A DNA stretch of 64,000 nt. It comes from Aphrophora alni. Lineage: Eukaryota > Arthropoda > Insecta > Hemiptera > Aphrophoridae. The stretch lies in assembly GCA_963513935.1 (NCBI GenBank), contig OY740768.1, forward strand, positions 35,834,216 through 35,898,215. The letters run 5' to 3'. The translations under genes were made by a program, and so were the position numbers. Below the pieces are notes generated by a model. The model ran no database searches. It was not told where the DNA came from and saw only the letters and a program-made list of their open reading frames with translations. Positions 47,586-57,960 of this stretch are shown piece after piece (position 1 is the stretch's first letter; each line of letters opens with the position of its first letter).

Positions 47586-47811
47586 CTTGTTGTTTAAAAG
47601 CGAAAAACTCTCAGTCATCATCGCCTTGTAACGTTAAAGTAGAGAAGAACATAAAATAAAGACTTCTAACCAGGACAGGAAACGAACAAGAGTTGGTGGT
47701 CTCTAAGGAAAGATAAAATAGAGAGATCTAACCAAATATTGTAGGATCCAGCTAGAGTCCATCGAACTGGTACTAAAGATTGCCATCCTCGTATAGTGAG
47801 CCACTGAGTGG
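47586..47811 (-). mobile_element. SINE-like element, copy 6 (near full length)
   Basis: CTTGTTGTTTAAAAGCGAAA with ACTCTCAGTCATCATCGCC (tail), AGGACAGGAAACGAACAAGA, GTTGGTGGTCTCTAAGGAAA, GTAGGATCCAGCTAGAGTCC and CCTCGTATAGTGAGCCACTG (promoter end). The CTCGTATAGTGAG string in the promoter end is close to the family consensus. Confidence 0.8.
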
Positions 47812-48535
47812 ATTATAAATTATAATTCTGTAATTTCATTGACTTGTTAAATATCCTACAACAATTTAATATGTTTTAACTATGTTCTTCAACTGTTTTA
47901 GTGTTTAAATTAGCTTCTTCTACAATAAATATATGATATATGTATTGAGGTTGAACGAAATTAAATTAATAAAAAAGTAACGAGTTCTAAAGGAATAAGA
48001 GATATTTCAAATATCACTAGTGGAGTCAAGGGATGGAAAATATGAGTCTATAAATTAATCGAATCCCTATCAGACTACAAATTGTTATTTATTAAATTAT
48101 ATTAGAGGATTTTTAAATCAGTTTTTTAAAGAATATTAAAATATTTTGACCTGAAAGTAATTAATTTTTTGGACCCTAATTTCTACTATTGGAATAACTT
48201 AAATGTTTTATGCATATACTGTACATTAAAAAATAATTTTAAATTAATAAGTAAACCATATGAATTAGAAAATTTTGCATTTAAAAACATTCGAACATCG
48301 TGTTCGTATGTTATCTTACTCTTTGGAGAAGATTGTTTGATGATATTTGTTTTTAAAAAAACACAAAATAATCAAGCCTTTGGCAATTTTTTACAACTTT
48401 ACAGTTTTATTAAACATTTATGAAATAAAACAACGTAATTTACATAGTTTTTTTACTCCTTCACTTTTTTAATTATAGCCAATATACATTTGGCTTTATT
48501 TTTTATGTTCACATAATTGTTATATACACTACTAA
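47812..48535. other. AT-rich DNA with an 84-codon chance frame
   Basis: The plus-strand frame at 48,169-48,423 encodes an N-, F-, K- and L-rich peptide without motifs. Its composition is what AT-rich random sequence gives, and I do not call a gene. Confidence 0.45.
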
Positions 48536-48790
48536 AGCCCTCAGATGCTCAATACAGTGAGTACTATAAACAATCCCCAGGGTCCTAGCTGGATATACAC
48601 CTATTCTCACGTAGTTACCTTGACTTAGTTCCCTTTTGTTCATCTTTCCTATCAGATTGACCAACTCTTTCTCTTCCGACTGTGACGCTATTTGAGAGGG
48701 GCTTGGGGGTTTATTTTATCTTTTTTTCATATTTTCTTTTATAATAAAATATGATTGTGACTGAGAGGTTTTTCGACTTTAAACAACAAG
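48536..48790 (+). mobile_element. SINE-like element, copy 7 (near full length, best promoter end)
   Basis: Starts AGCCCTCAGATGCTCAATAC, with an A-box-like CAGTGAGTA (48,555-48,563) and a B-box-like GGATATACACC (48,591-48,601) about 40 bp apart. The middle follows (CCAACTCTTTCTCTTCCGAC, GTGACGCTATT), then the tail GATTGTGACTGAGAGGTTTT with TTTAAACAACAAGAC. It clearly shows the tRNA-like promoter to tail order from which family orientation is assigned. Confidence 0.8.
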
Positions 48791-48917
48791 ACAAAACTAT
48801 ACTTAAATATTTCAAAGCAAAATACCCATTTAGTAATATAATCTTAAAAATAAATTGTTAAAAATAAATAATGAACCGAATGTCTGGTAACTCTAATGAT
48901 GTGATTTAACCAAGTTC

Positions 48918-49109
48918 ATTTTGAGTTTTCAATTACAGCAGTCAAGGTTTTTAAAAACATTATTTCTGAAACTTAATTTTCGTTTATACCATTTTTTAAA
49001 GTCTTTAAACTTTGCGTTTCATCAAAATTTGAACGAAATAGGTTTAGTGGATATTAAGAAATTTCGTCTTTAATGAAAACTCCATGACCTGTCTTATTTG
49101 TTGTTAGTA
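48918..49109. repeat. 192-bp direct duplication, copy A
   Basis: Starting TTTGAGTTTTCAATTACAGC and ending CTTATTTGTTGTTA, it is about 94% identical by eye to 50,526-50,714. The inner part (TTTCATCAAAATTTGAACGA and on) is the minus-strand body of RPT-1. The high similarity contrasts with the strong decay among other RPT-1 copies, so this pair is a recent local duplication or was homogenised. Confidence 0.85.
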
Positions 49110-49559
49110 ATGATAACTTTCGAACCAACAATTAATGTATACTATTACTTTTTAAACAATATAAGATAATAGTTATCTACTTTAACCAAGAATGTTTGAC
49201 TTTTTTGATTTAGAGACTGCCCTATGCGATTAACAATTAACCACAATGTAATTAAGTTAATGCATCACATATTTCAGTATATCTAGGTTTCAAAAATTTT
49301 TAAAGTTACGCCAATATTGCACAATATTTTCTCATTAGAACATACACTAAAACTTTATGTACAAAATGCCACAAAACATATAATATAACAAATATATTAA
49401 GTAAATAAGCAACAACTATTAGAGTAAAGTTACCTACCGACAATAGATTTTTATAATAAACTGGTTCAAATTAAATAGAAATTAAAAACAAAAATAGAGC
49501 AAAAACATTTCACTTAAATCCCTAATATAAAAACCCTTTTGTTTCATTCTGGTATCCAT
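49110..49559. other. AT-rich DNA with a reversed RPT-1 signature
   Basis: CAATATTGCACAATATTTTC at about 49,313 is the minus-strand form of the RPT-1 3' signature. Nothing else is recognised. Confidence 0.4.
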
Positions 49560-49579
49560 AAAAGAAGTTTCATAAACAA

Positions 49580-49715
49580 AATGAAACACGTTTCAACGAC
49601 AAAGTCTCCATCCTCAGTGCTACATGAGCTACAATAACTAAACTTTAACTCTATTAGTTTGATTAAGTAAACTTAATTTTTGTGAGATCTTGTGTTCGAG
49701 TTTTATTCTCTCTAA
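49580..49715 (-). ncRNA. Hammerhead-like core (altered) joined to an HH-2-like tail
   Basis: On the minus strand CACTGAGGATGGAGACTTTG followed by TCGTTGAAACGTGTTTC repeats the HH-2 core (CTGAGGA, stem II, GAAA, four bases, TT). Here stem II has a mismatch and the flanks do not pair well as stem I. At 49,660-49,715, on the plus strand, lies GTTTGATTAAGTAAACTTAA with TTTTTGTGAGATCTTGTG, almost identical to the sequence downstream of HH-2 (22,964-23,000). The two halves of one element are therefore in opposite orientations here. Confidence 0.4.
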
Positions 49716-49754
49716 TATCATCTCACAAGTCAATATTGATAATTATTTATTCTA

Positions 49755-50236
49755 TATACTACTAGAAACGATATAATATACTATTAGAAATGTCTAAATA
49801 CTACTGAATATCTCTGTATACTACTACAAACGTCTATATATACAAAAAACATCTTTAGATTGCTAAAACTGTCTATTTACTACTAGATACGTTCATGTAC
49901 TGCTATAAATTTCTTTATATTACTACAAAAGTCTATATATTACTAGAAAATTATATGGACTATTAGAAACGTATATATAATAAAAATGTCTATATACTAC
50001 TTGAAATGTCTATGTACTAAAAAGTCTATATACTACTAAAAACATCTATATGCTACTAGAAACATATATCCACTACTAACAAAAATCTATATACTACTAG
50101 TAACGTCTATATACTAAAAGAAAAGTTAATATACTAAAAACTCTATATACTACTAGATACGTCTATATAAACCTACTATAAACGTCTATATACTACTATA
50201 AACGTCCATATACAAATAGAATGTCTATATACTAAA
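49755..50236. repeat. Degenerate minisatellite, 20-bp unit, about 24 copies
   Basis: The approximate unit GTCTATATACTACTAGAAAC recurs across 480 bp with many substitutions and indels (for example TCTGTATACTACTACAAACG, GTCTATATTACTAGAAAA, GTCCATATACAAATAGAATG). Several adjacent units share the same changes, such as ACTATAAACGTC in the last part, which suggests local expansion. No frame stays open through it. It lies directly beside a SINE-like copy and between the two halves of a 192-bp duplication. Confidence 0.85.
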
Positions 50237-50283
50237 TTTAATGTAAGCCTACATCTTGTAGCATTAAATCCGAGTCTTATTTT

Positions 50284-50522
50284 TCCTTGTTAAAAGGCGA
50301 AAAACATCTCCTTCATCATTTCCTTATAAAAAAAAGACGATAAAATAAAGACCTCTAACCCTCTAATACTATAATACCGTCAGAGTCTAGAGAGAACAAG
50401 TGCTGGTCAAGTGAGACCTGATAGGAAAGGATCTAAACTAAGTCTTCATGAAAAATGGTATAGATTTAGCTCGAACCTCGGGGTTGCCATGCACGTACTA
50501 AATATAGTGAGTTCATGAGGGC
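50284..50522 (-). mobile_element. SINE-like element, copy 8 (near full length)
   Basis: TTCCTTGTTAAAAGGCGAAA (tail), CTAATACTATAATACCGTCA, GAACAAGTGCTGGTCAAGTG, AGACCTGATAGGAAAGGATC, AGATTTAGCTCGAACCTCGG and AATATAGTGAGTTCATGAGG at the promoter end. It directly abuts the second copy of the 192-bp duplication. Confidence 0.8.
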
Positions 50523-50525
50523 AAT

Positions 50526-50714
50526 TTGAGTTTTCAATTACAGCAGTCAAGGTTTTTTGAAAACATTATATCTGAAACTTAATTTTCTTTTCTTACCATT
50601 TTTTAAAGTCTTTAAGCTTTACGTTTCATCAAAATTTGAACGAAATAAGTTTAGTGGATATTAAGAAATTTCGTCTTTAATGAAAGCTCCATGACCTGTT
50701 TTATTTGTTGTTAT
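50526..50714. repeat. 192-bp direct duplication, copy B
   Basis: Same orientation as copy A, about 1.6 kb away and immediately beside the SINE-like copy. Differences from A are scattered single bases plus a short altered stretch near 50,585. The intervening DNA contains the hammerhead-like locus, the minisatellite and the SINE-like copy. Confidence 0.85.
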
Positions 50715-51179
50715 GTATAACATTCAAACTGCCATTTTGGGGAAAATTGTGTCCAATACGTATTTTATCCATATAAACTATAATTTATTAAATTTGATCA
50801 ATATACTTAGAGCCAGATAGACTACAGACAAGAGACATCATCTCAAAAATAAATAACAAAAAATCTATATTTCTGCCTTCGATATTTTACCCTATACATA
50901 ACTTTATATTATTGTTTAAATTTTTGGTTTTTTATTTGGTTAAAAAAAAAAGGTAAGTTTCAAAGGATGCATGTGTACAATTTTAGAAACTTATTTTTAA
51001 AATTTTATCTAAAACTTTTAAATTTTTTGTTTGTTACAAATTCATAATTACATACAAACAAAAATTAAACACGACTTTGAAAAAAAAAAATTGGAAAACT
51101 TAAAGTTTGATTAACTCTGAGATTTAAAGTGCAGTATATCATCAATAAATTTGGCTTAACACTCAAGTTGTGTTTATTT
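50715..51179. other. AT-rich non-coding DNA
   Basis: AAACTGCCATTTTGGGGAAAA near 50,727 resembles an FB-2 arm in reverse. Nothing else is recognised. Confidence 0.4.
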
Positions 51180-51480
51180 TAATAAGTTTGAACGATAAAC
51201 GACTTTATGACGTAACAATAAATGATTGGCACGGTTAGATCATTTATCACGCTTATCACACGATACCTGTGTGCAAGTTTTTCATTGTACTAATTAGAGG
51301 AAACTGTGTTTAGTACCCAACACGTAGGGTAATGGGTTTAGTCTGTAACATCCATCACCTACCTTGAACCCCATCTCTCTACTGCGAAACAATTTACCAT
51401 TAAAGATTTACTAATCACATTTTTCTACTTATTTACCCGTAATTGGCAATTTACGAAACCTTAGGGGCAAGATTGAGTTT
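51180..51480. promoter_or_regulatory. Candidate cis-regulatory module
   Basis: A complex, gene-free patch dense in motifs: TGACGTAA (CRE/bZIP-like, near 51,208), AATAAATGATTGG (Hox/PBC-like), TTATCACGCTTATCACACG (two TTATCAC sites near 51,245-51,260), CTAATTAGAG (homeodomain core) and CATCACCTACC (E-box-like). It matches no repeat in the window. Function is inferred from motif density only. Confidence 0.25.
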
Positions 51481-52314
51481 GAACCTAATTTACTCTTACA
51501 CAGGATTGGCTTACAGCGACCAATTTACATCAGTCTACCCTTCCAAAGTAAAATATTAGCAAATAACTCGTGAAAAAGGTCAATATTTAAAATTTATTAG
51601 ACATGTCGTATATTTTCCATACTTTTGTTTAGTTTAAAATTATAATTTAGGGTAGTTATGTGTATTAAACAATTTTAAAACTCTAATGTTTTAAACAATT
51701 GCCCAATTCAAGTCAATATAACTACCTACATCATTCGTTAAAATTACACGAAAAAGTAAATATTTGTCAATTTAAATACATAATCACAACATGTATAGAA
51801 AGTCCAGCGAGAAAGTTATAGAAAAAACTGCAGGCTCCTGGACTTCAAATAAAATGTTTTTAACCATTTATTTTAGTTCCAGAATGAATTCTTAAATGTT
51901 GGACTACCAATTTTAAAAATCTAATGTTTATTAAATAATAAAATATAATTGTTATTTAATACACTTATGCTATTTTTTGTGTCTTTGTTGAATTTAAATA
52001 CCCCATGTTTCACACTGGTACCTACATTAGTAGACCTTTAATTATTGTAAATCAATTATTTACACCAATTAAATTTGTGTATGATTATTCTGGAACACTC
52101 TGTATAAGGGGAAGCATATGTGTTTATGTATATAAGAATTAAATTATAATGATGTTTAAAATAATTCATATAAATGTGTAATGTTATAGCAAATTAATAA
52201 CAAATAATAGAGACAAAGAACTACTTCCTCTGTTTATGTGTTTATGTAATAACTCTTTCATTATCTATTTACTGTACTGTTTTTATTATCTCACATATAC
52301 GTAGCATATAGAAC
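51481..52314. other. AT-rich DNA with a lone terminal-repeat-like end
   Basis: GGAACACTCTGTATA near 52,090 resembles the right ends of Tc1/mariner-like elements (compare CACCCTGTATA at 6,240 and CACTCTGTGTATA at 53,664). No matching left end was found. Confidence 0.35.
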
Positions 52315-52690
52315 GTTACGTGACAAGCCAAAAAATCGATGTCGTTTCAGGGAAATATCAGTTTTGACGTCCCTTGAGCCCAATTAAGTGTTTTTTAGAA
52401 ATAATATTTGTCTATTTTTCAATCTGTTTGTTGTCTATACAATTCTCTGCAGCCCAAACGGGGACCGATTTTAATCAAATTTGGTGAGTAACCATATTTC
52501 GAGACAATTTTTTAATTCTCTGATAACTAAAAATTTACGATTAGCTGTCATAACCGAAACTCAAAATACCGATTAACTAAAAATCAGCCTTGATGCTGGT
52601 ATAAAAACGTATTTTCTCAAAGTCGATGATACCAATTTCGTTTAAATTTTGATAAAATGTGGAGAATAATGACCCAAAACGAACTTTGAC
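52315..52690 (+). repeat. RPT-1 interspersed repeat, 5' part
   Basis: CCAAAAAATCGATGTCGTTT, GAAATATCAGTTTTGACGTC, CCCTTGAGCCCAATTAAGTG, CTCTGCAGCCCAAACGGGG and ACCGATTTTAATCAAATTTG (52,462-52,481) are close to the family consensus. The copy stops near the left end of the FB-2 element and no 3' signature follows within the next kilobase. Confidence 0.6.
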
Positions 52691-52728
52691 GGGGTTTTTT
52701 TTCTTTTTTCTTTTTTTTTACGAAAAAG

Positions 52729-53535
52729 CATTATAACTCCGAAAATCAATCAGATATTAAGTTCAGATTTGGTATACGCATTATGTACGTTACTTTTTAC
52801 AAGTGTACCAAACACAAAGACTTTATGTCTTTAATTTTCAAAATGGCGGCCGTTTAAAATATGTAAGATAACATATCTCGAAAACTGTTAACTTTAAAAA
52901 AAATTAACAGGAGAAAAAAAATTCTTTTACAACGGACGAACAAAATATTTGTTTTTATTTTTTCTGTAGGTCAAAAGATAACCGATTTATCGTCAAAAAA
53001 CTAAAACTACATACTCTTGGTATGTGTCTATAACACTCAAAATTAGCCTACCTCGGAACAATTTTTATATTATGATTATGTTTTCCATGAGAATTTAAAA
53101 ATAGACTATTATTATTAATTAAACAAGTTTCCTATTTATTATTGCGTTAGTAATAATAAAGATACGGCCATAACCCGCACTTTAACACAACTCGCAGTTC
53201 TGTGTGAAGTCTAAAACTAAGCCTATTTAACAATTTTACAACTACTGATGATGAAATTCACTACTTCAGCAAAACATTGTTACATCATTTAATTCAATCA
53301 CAATAATTATTCAAGAAAACATTATCAATTGAGTTTAAACCTGACCTAGAAAAAAATGGTTTAAAATCAAGTAGTTCATAGTTATTTAAAAATATATTAA
53401 GTCCATTATGAATTTTTATTAAAGTTAATGGTTTTTGAGATATTTGACGTTAAAAATTTAAAACAAACGCCATTTTGAAAATTATACTTATATAAATCTG
53501 AACTCAATATCTTATCTATTTCTAGAGTTATAATG
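52729..53535. mobile_element. Fold-back element FB-2, copy 2
   Basis: GCATTATAACTCC..ATTAAGTTCAGATTT (52,728-52,770) is matched in inverse at the right end (AAATCTGAACTCAATATCTT..AGTTATAATGAT, 53,497-53,535). CAAAATGGCGGCCGTTTAAA (52,839) is matched by AAACAAACGCCATTTTGAAA (53,460-53,481), and ATCTCGAAAACTGTTAACTT by AAGTTAATGGTTTTTGAGAT. Arms are about 200-290 bp. The centre carries a degenerate CTGATGATG motif near 53,244. The copy matches 18,363-19,121 in layout and sequence. No coding frame. Confidence 0.8.
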
Positions 53536-53673
53536 ATTTTTTATAAGAGAACAAAATAGCTGATAGACGGATAAAGTAGCGGAATTCGACTATATGTTAT
53601 TTGATTTTTTTTTGTTCGTTTTGATGTATATAATCCGAAAATGCATAGACACCTCTTTCGGACACTCTGTGTG

Positions 53674-53693
53674 TATATATATATATATATATA
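53674..53693. repeat. (TA)n microsatellite, short
   Basis: Ten TA units directly after GGACACTCTGTGTG, a terminal-repeat-like end; a second short TA block follows at 53,697-53,706. Confidence 0.9.
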
Positions 53694-53706
53694 GTCTATA
53701 TATATA

Positions 53707-54685
53707 GTTTTAAAAAATCTACAAAATCAAAGTAAACGTCTATAATTTATTTTACTTTTTTACAGAAGAATAGTTTTTCATTATTTATATTTTATATGAG
53801 AAAGTTTATGCATCGTTTATTTTATTTTTCTAAATGGTGACCTCAACACAGCTAAGTTCACCTATTTATATTTCACCACGTCTTTATCTATATTTAATGT
53901 TTATTAAATTTAAACTGAACAAATCATTTTTGTTGTTGGCTATGGTTGAACGTGTACCGAAATATAGATATACAATGCTAATTCCAAAAAGTACTGTATT
54001 GTTTATTATTATTATTATTTATATTTACAGTTGGGTATATACAGTTATGTAACTAGACAGCTACATTGTAATAGGTACGATCATTTTGAAATATCACATG
54101 AATTGTTTTTATTTTAAAAATTGCAGTAGAATTAAACTACGAGAGGGTCTGAGGTAATTTCATTGTGCACCAGAGCAATGTAAAACACGCATGCACAGTA
54201 CAAATCTAATTTTTAAAGTTAGATGTTCCCACAATGAGTCCTGTCATGTATGCCCAATAATTCCTTTTTTCTCACTCATCCTCTCGTATATTTTTATACC
54301 ATCACTTTTGCTTTTTACAAAATTATTATGTTTTCTTTAGATAAAATAAAACATTCAGTAAGAAACATGTTTATACTTATAACATACAGCTTTTTTTTCT
54401 CTTTTTAAGAATAAAAATTTCGTTTTATGAAATTAATTTGCTGATATGTCTCATATTATGATCAATGTAAATTTAAATATAGGTTAGGATTATTATAATT
54501 AACTATAATTTCCTCTACTCTGATCAAAACTTTAATAGTTGTGAACTATTACAAAACTATGCAAAATTACTAAATATTTCCAAACATTTCTGGTTTTCAA
54601 ACGTGTAATAATAATACATCCTAAGAAGCTGTAATTAGGATAAAATAATCTGGTATATACCATTTGGTAGCAATATTTACTTAAA
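53707..54685. other. AT-rich non-coding DNA
   Basis: A patch at 54,130-54,260 is slightly more complex (CACCAGAGCAATGTAAAACA, CGCATGCACAGT), but no gene is recognised. A 72-codon frame at 53,834-54,052 is AT-driven. Confidence 0.45.
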
Positions 54686-54891
54686 AACTGGGCTAAGAGC
54701 TTGACAATTCCGAGGAACTTAAGGAATTCATCTTTTTTCATGTTGGCACGGGTTAAATCCCTCTCTTTCATCATTCATATTGGGTCTCTCATGACCAACT
54801 CTTTTCCGACCTTGATGCTATTATGTTGTTATTTTCTTTCTTCTTATTTATTAGGCGATGATGAGCAAGAAGTTTTTGGCCAATAACCAAG
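54686..54891 (+). mobile_element. SINE-like element, copy 9 (promoter end eroded)
   Basis: GGCTAAGAGCTTGACAATTC, TTTTTTCATGTTGGCACGGG, GTTAAATCCCTCTCTTTCAT, TCATGACCAACTCTTTTCCG, ACCTTGATGCTATTATGTTG and the tail GGCGATGATGAGCAAGAAGT occur in family order. The open frames on both strands here are by-products. Confidence 0.7.
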
Positions 54892-57148
54892 AAGAAAAAT
54901 AATAAAAACAGAAATTGACAACATTTTATTTCTTTAAATATGATTATTATATGTATCACTTTCAGAAAAAATAATTTTATCATAAAAACATAGATGTTTT
55001 AGAATAAAATTATTTTTAATAAAAGTAATATTTACACTTATGTTATTATTTTAAAAGCTAAAAAAAACAGTTAATGATTTTTTTTTGTCAAAGTGCAACT
55101 TAATGGTGTAAATTCAATTAAAATTTCAGGAAAAATTCCTTTTTATAAAAATATTAATTATTTGGCCGTAGATCAATGATTCAAAAACTAAATTGAAAGG
55201 AATTTATTTATCTATAATTTTTGTATTCAGTCTATTTTTAAATGACAAACCCTGCATTGATATTGGGATGATATTGAGTTGGTCAAAGAGCTGAAATTAA
55301 CTTAATTTAAAAAAAAAAATCATATCTCAGTAATTTATATTGAAACAGGTCAAAAATAGTTACAAATCATATGGAATTTCCTAATTTTAAATTGTTTTCT
55401 ATTCATTTTCCTCTCACACAAATAGCTTTTGAATTATATTTGTAAAATCCTCTTTCACGCCATATTAACTTTTTAATTTTAAAATAAACCAAAAGCGTAT
55501 GTTTTTGAACTATAAAGCTTTAAGTAATAGATGTAACGAACAATGCAACAAATTTTCAGAAAATCTATCTGGTCTACACTAACCATTTAACAAGCATAAG
55601 AAAAATTGAAAGTAAAAAATTGTATATAATACAACTATATACACTTTATCAGTTGGGTTTAGGATTTAGTTTCTTCAAAATATAAGAAATTTAAATTTTC
55701 TATTGTAGTTTTTGATTCAAGTTTAAAATTTCTTCTGTAAGAAATAACATGTTGATTTTGTATACTTTAAAGAAATTATGTATGGAGCTCTACTGGGAAA
55801 ATTTTCATTTTTATCTTTCTAAATTATAATATATGGTGTAGTTTCTTCAAAAAATAGAAAATTTGAATCTGTATAACTCGTACTATTAAATATTTTTTAA
55901 ATTCAATTTGAGTTAATTACAGACGAGGTTAGTGGTGAAGAGTGGCTTCCAAAAACTTATTTAGCACCCTATAACCCAAACATAACCCAAATATGTTTTT
56001 CACTGTAAGTAATGTGAACTTTTGCCTGCACACTCAGCAGGATTCCGAAACGAACAATCGACGGGGTTGAGATTTACTTTCCAAACTCTGTTCTCCTATA
56101 GGCAATGGCTATTCAAAAGTGAAGTCAGTACCTAACTTCAAGCTGTTTATGACTGCCACACCTGTACCAAGAATGTTGTGAATAAATGAAATTTCGTAAT
56201 AATTTATAAAAACTTGGAATCAATGATTGTTAATGAAACTGTTAAGTTTGATTTATTTATCTACATTTTCCCTTGATATATTTTGGATCGAGCAGTTAAA
56301 AATAAATTATTATTCTTTTTCTTATTGCGTCACTATACTTATAAACAAATTTTAAAACGTAAAACTAACTATTTACAAATTTAATGTATGTATTTATTTT
56401 TATTTTTGTGCAGAATGCTCATACGGGTTTACTAGGCATTATTGAATATTTCATAAATATCACTATCATTGTACCTGAATTTAAAATGTTCTACTAAAAA
56501 TGACAATCGATTACATTAACTTTTATTAACAATATTTTAATAACAATCACATACTTAGATTTAGCACTGTTATTCAGTGTGGTTTTTGTTCTCTATGAAA
56601 CCCAAACATTTAAAAACAACTTTGTTATGAAAAATCATCTACTTGTACTGTATGTTGAAAAACTAGGGGTACCTAGAGAATATACTCAAAATGAATACTT
56701 CCAGGGTTTAATTCTTCCAATGAAAGTTTTAAATTGACGAAGACATGTACTTTGAGACATCTGTAATGCATTACCTTCAGACAGTGTTGTATCTTTCAGG
56801 GCATGAATTTGTTAAGGCTTATTGTTGTACACAAGATACTTCAGTAAACCCCATATAAAAAATCATGTAGCAACAGGTCTGATGATGTTGGCCGCTCCAG
56901 ATTTTTCGAAAAAAATAATTTATTTTATTAAAAGTAACCTTACATTCGTTACCTTTTTACTGAATATATATGCCTACACTACCGTGGAAGAAGTTTGATC
57001 GAAGAATATGGGACTGATAAAAGGGAACCATACATCACAAACTAAAAATTTAATGAGTAATATATGAGTTTCCTAACGAGAGAACCGCTCTTGTACGATT
57101 CACTGTGTACAAATAAACATTTTAAAACACACAAAAACATTCACGTAC
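54892..57148. other. AT-rich non-coding DNA with one complex patch
   Basis: The 56,020-56,180 patch (GCCTGCACACTCAGCAGGATTCCG, AATCGACGGGGTTGAG) is more complex than its flanks but has no open frame of note. GGTCTGATGATGTTGG at 56,876 is another CTGATGATG string without a usable stem II. Confidence 0.4.
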
Positions 57149-57348
57149 TTTTTTAAAGTTGAAAAACATTTTGATTATCATAATTTTATAAGGAAGATAA
57201 GAACATCAAATAAAAACTCTTACCGCTTGAATACTCTAATAAATCAGGCTCGGAAAAGAAGAAGATTTGGACCAAAAAGACCTTATATAAAAGATGAAAG
57301 CGACTGCTTGGAATTGTCAAGCCTGTGCTCACTGTTAGATTCTAAGAG
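57149..57348 (-). mobile_element. SINE-like element, copy 10 (partly deleted)
   Basis: TAAAGTTGAAAAACATTTTG (tail), CTTGAATACTCTAATAAATC, AGGCTCGGAAAAGAAGAAGA, AAAGACCTTATATAAAAGAT, GGAATTGTCAAGCCTGTGCT and CACTGTTAGATTCTAAGAG (promoter end). The GTAGATCCAGCTAG block seen in other copies is deleted. A 67-codon frame at 57,227-57,430 crosses it by chance. Confidence 0.7.
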
Positions 57349-57839
57349 TTCATTAACAAACACAAATATCCACACTTTCTTAGTACAATTTTTAATTTAT
57401 TTTAATCTATGCTCAACGTGTTTAGTTTAGAATATTGTTGATTGTTTTATTTAAACATAATTGTATTATGTACATGTATTAAGTACAAGACCATCACCCC
57501 TAATTAAAAAATAAAATATTAAAAAACGAAATAAAATACACAAATAAAATGTTTATATTTTCTCACTGTACTTTCCAAAAAAGGTAATAAATAAATTAAA
57601 TATTTTCAAAAAGACATGTATTTTACATGAAAATATTATATTTTTATTCATTTTCAACCCGTTGTTGATTTTATATTACCCTTATCTGGCTGTGTATAAT
57701 AAATATTGAGACTTCTGTTAAAAAGTATAACTTGTTTGAAAAAGAAAAAATGGACATTTTACAGACAAAATTGCAGAATAACTTAACAAATTGCACAAGG
57801 GAATGGAAATTCATTTCTGAGTAAGAACATAAAAATTAA

Positions 57840-57960
57840 TCGCCTGTCTGCAGCTCTTTTATCTGTACACAGCTGTAATTTGCATACAATTACGTAACAA
57901 TTTGGTACTTTGGTCATAAACCTCGTCAGTTGTATGGCCGTCGTTTCTACAATATTATTT
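57840..57960. promoter_or_regulatory. Candidate enhancer with POU octamer, E-box and bZIP-like sites
   Basis: Within 60 bp lie CTGCAG, TTTTATCTG (GATA-like, 57,857-57,865), CAGCTG (57,870-57,875), the octamer ATTTGCAT (57,878-57,885) and the palindrome TTACGTAA (57,890-57,897). The segment is gene-free, not part of any repeat seen here, and more complex than its surroundings. Enhancer function is inference. Confidence 0.3.

Noticed and set aside
48169..48423. 84-codon plus-strand frame
   Set aside because: Amino-acid content matches AT-rich chance frames and no motif is visible.
49755..50236. CRISPR-like array
   Set aside because: The units are contiguous and degenerate with no spacers, and the genome is eukaryotic; it is a minisatellite.
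52080..52105. A complete small transposon ending at GGAACACTCTGTATA
   Set aside because: No matching left end could be found upstream, so only a lone end is noted.
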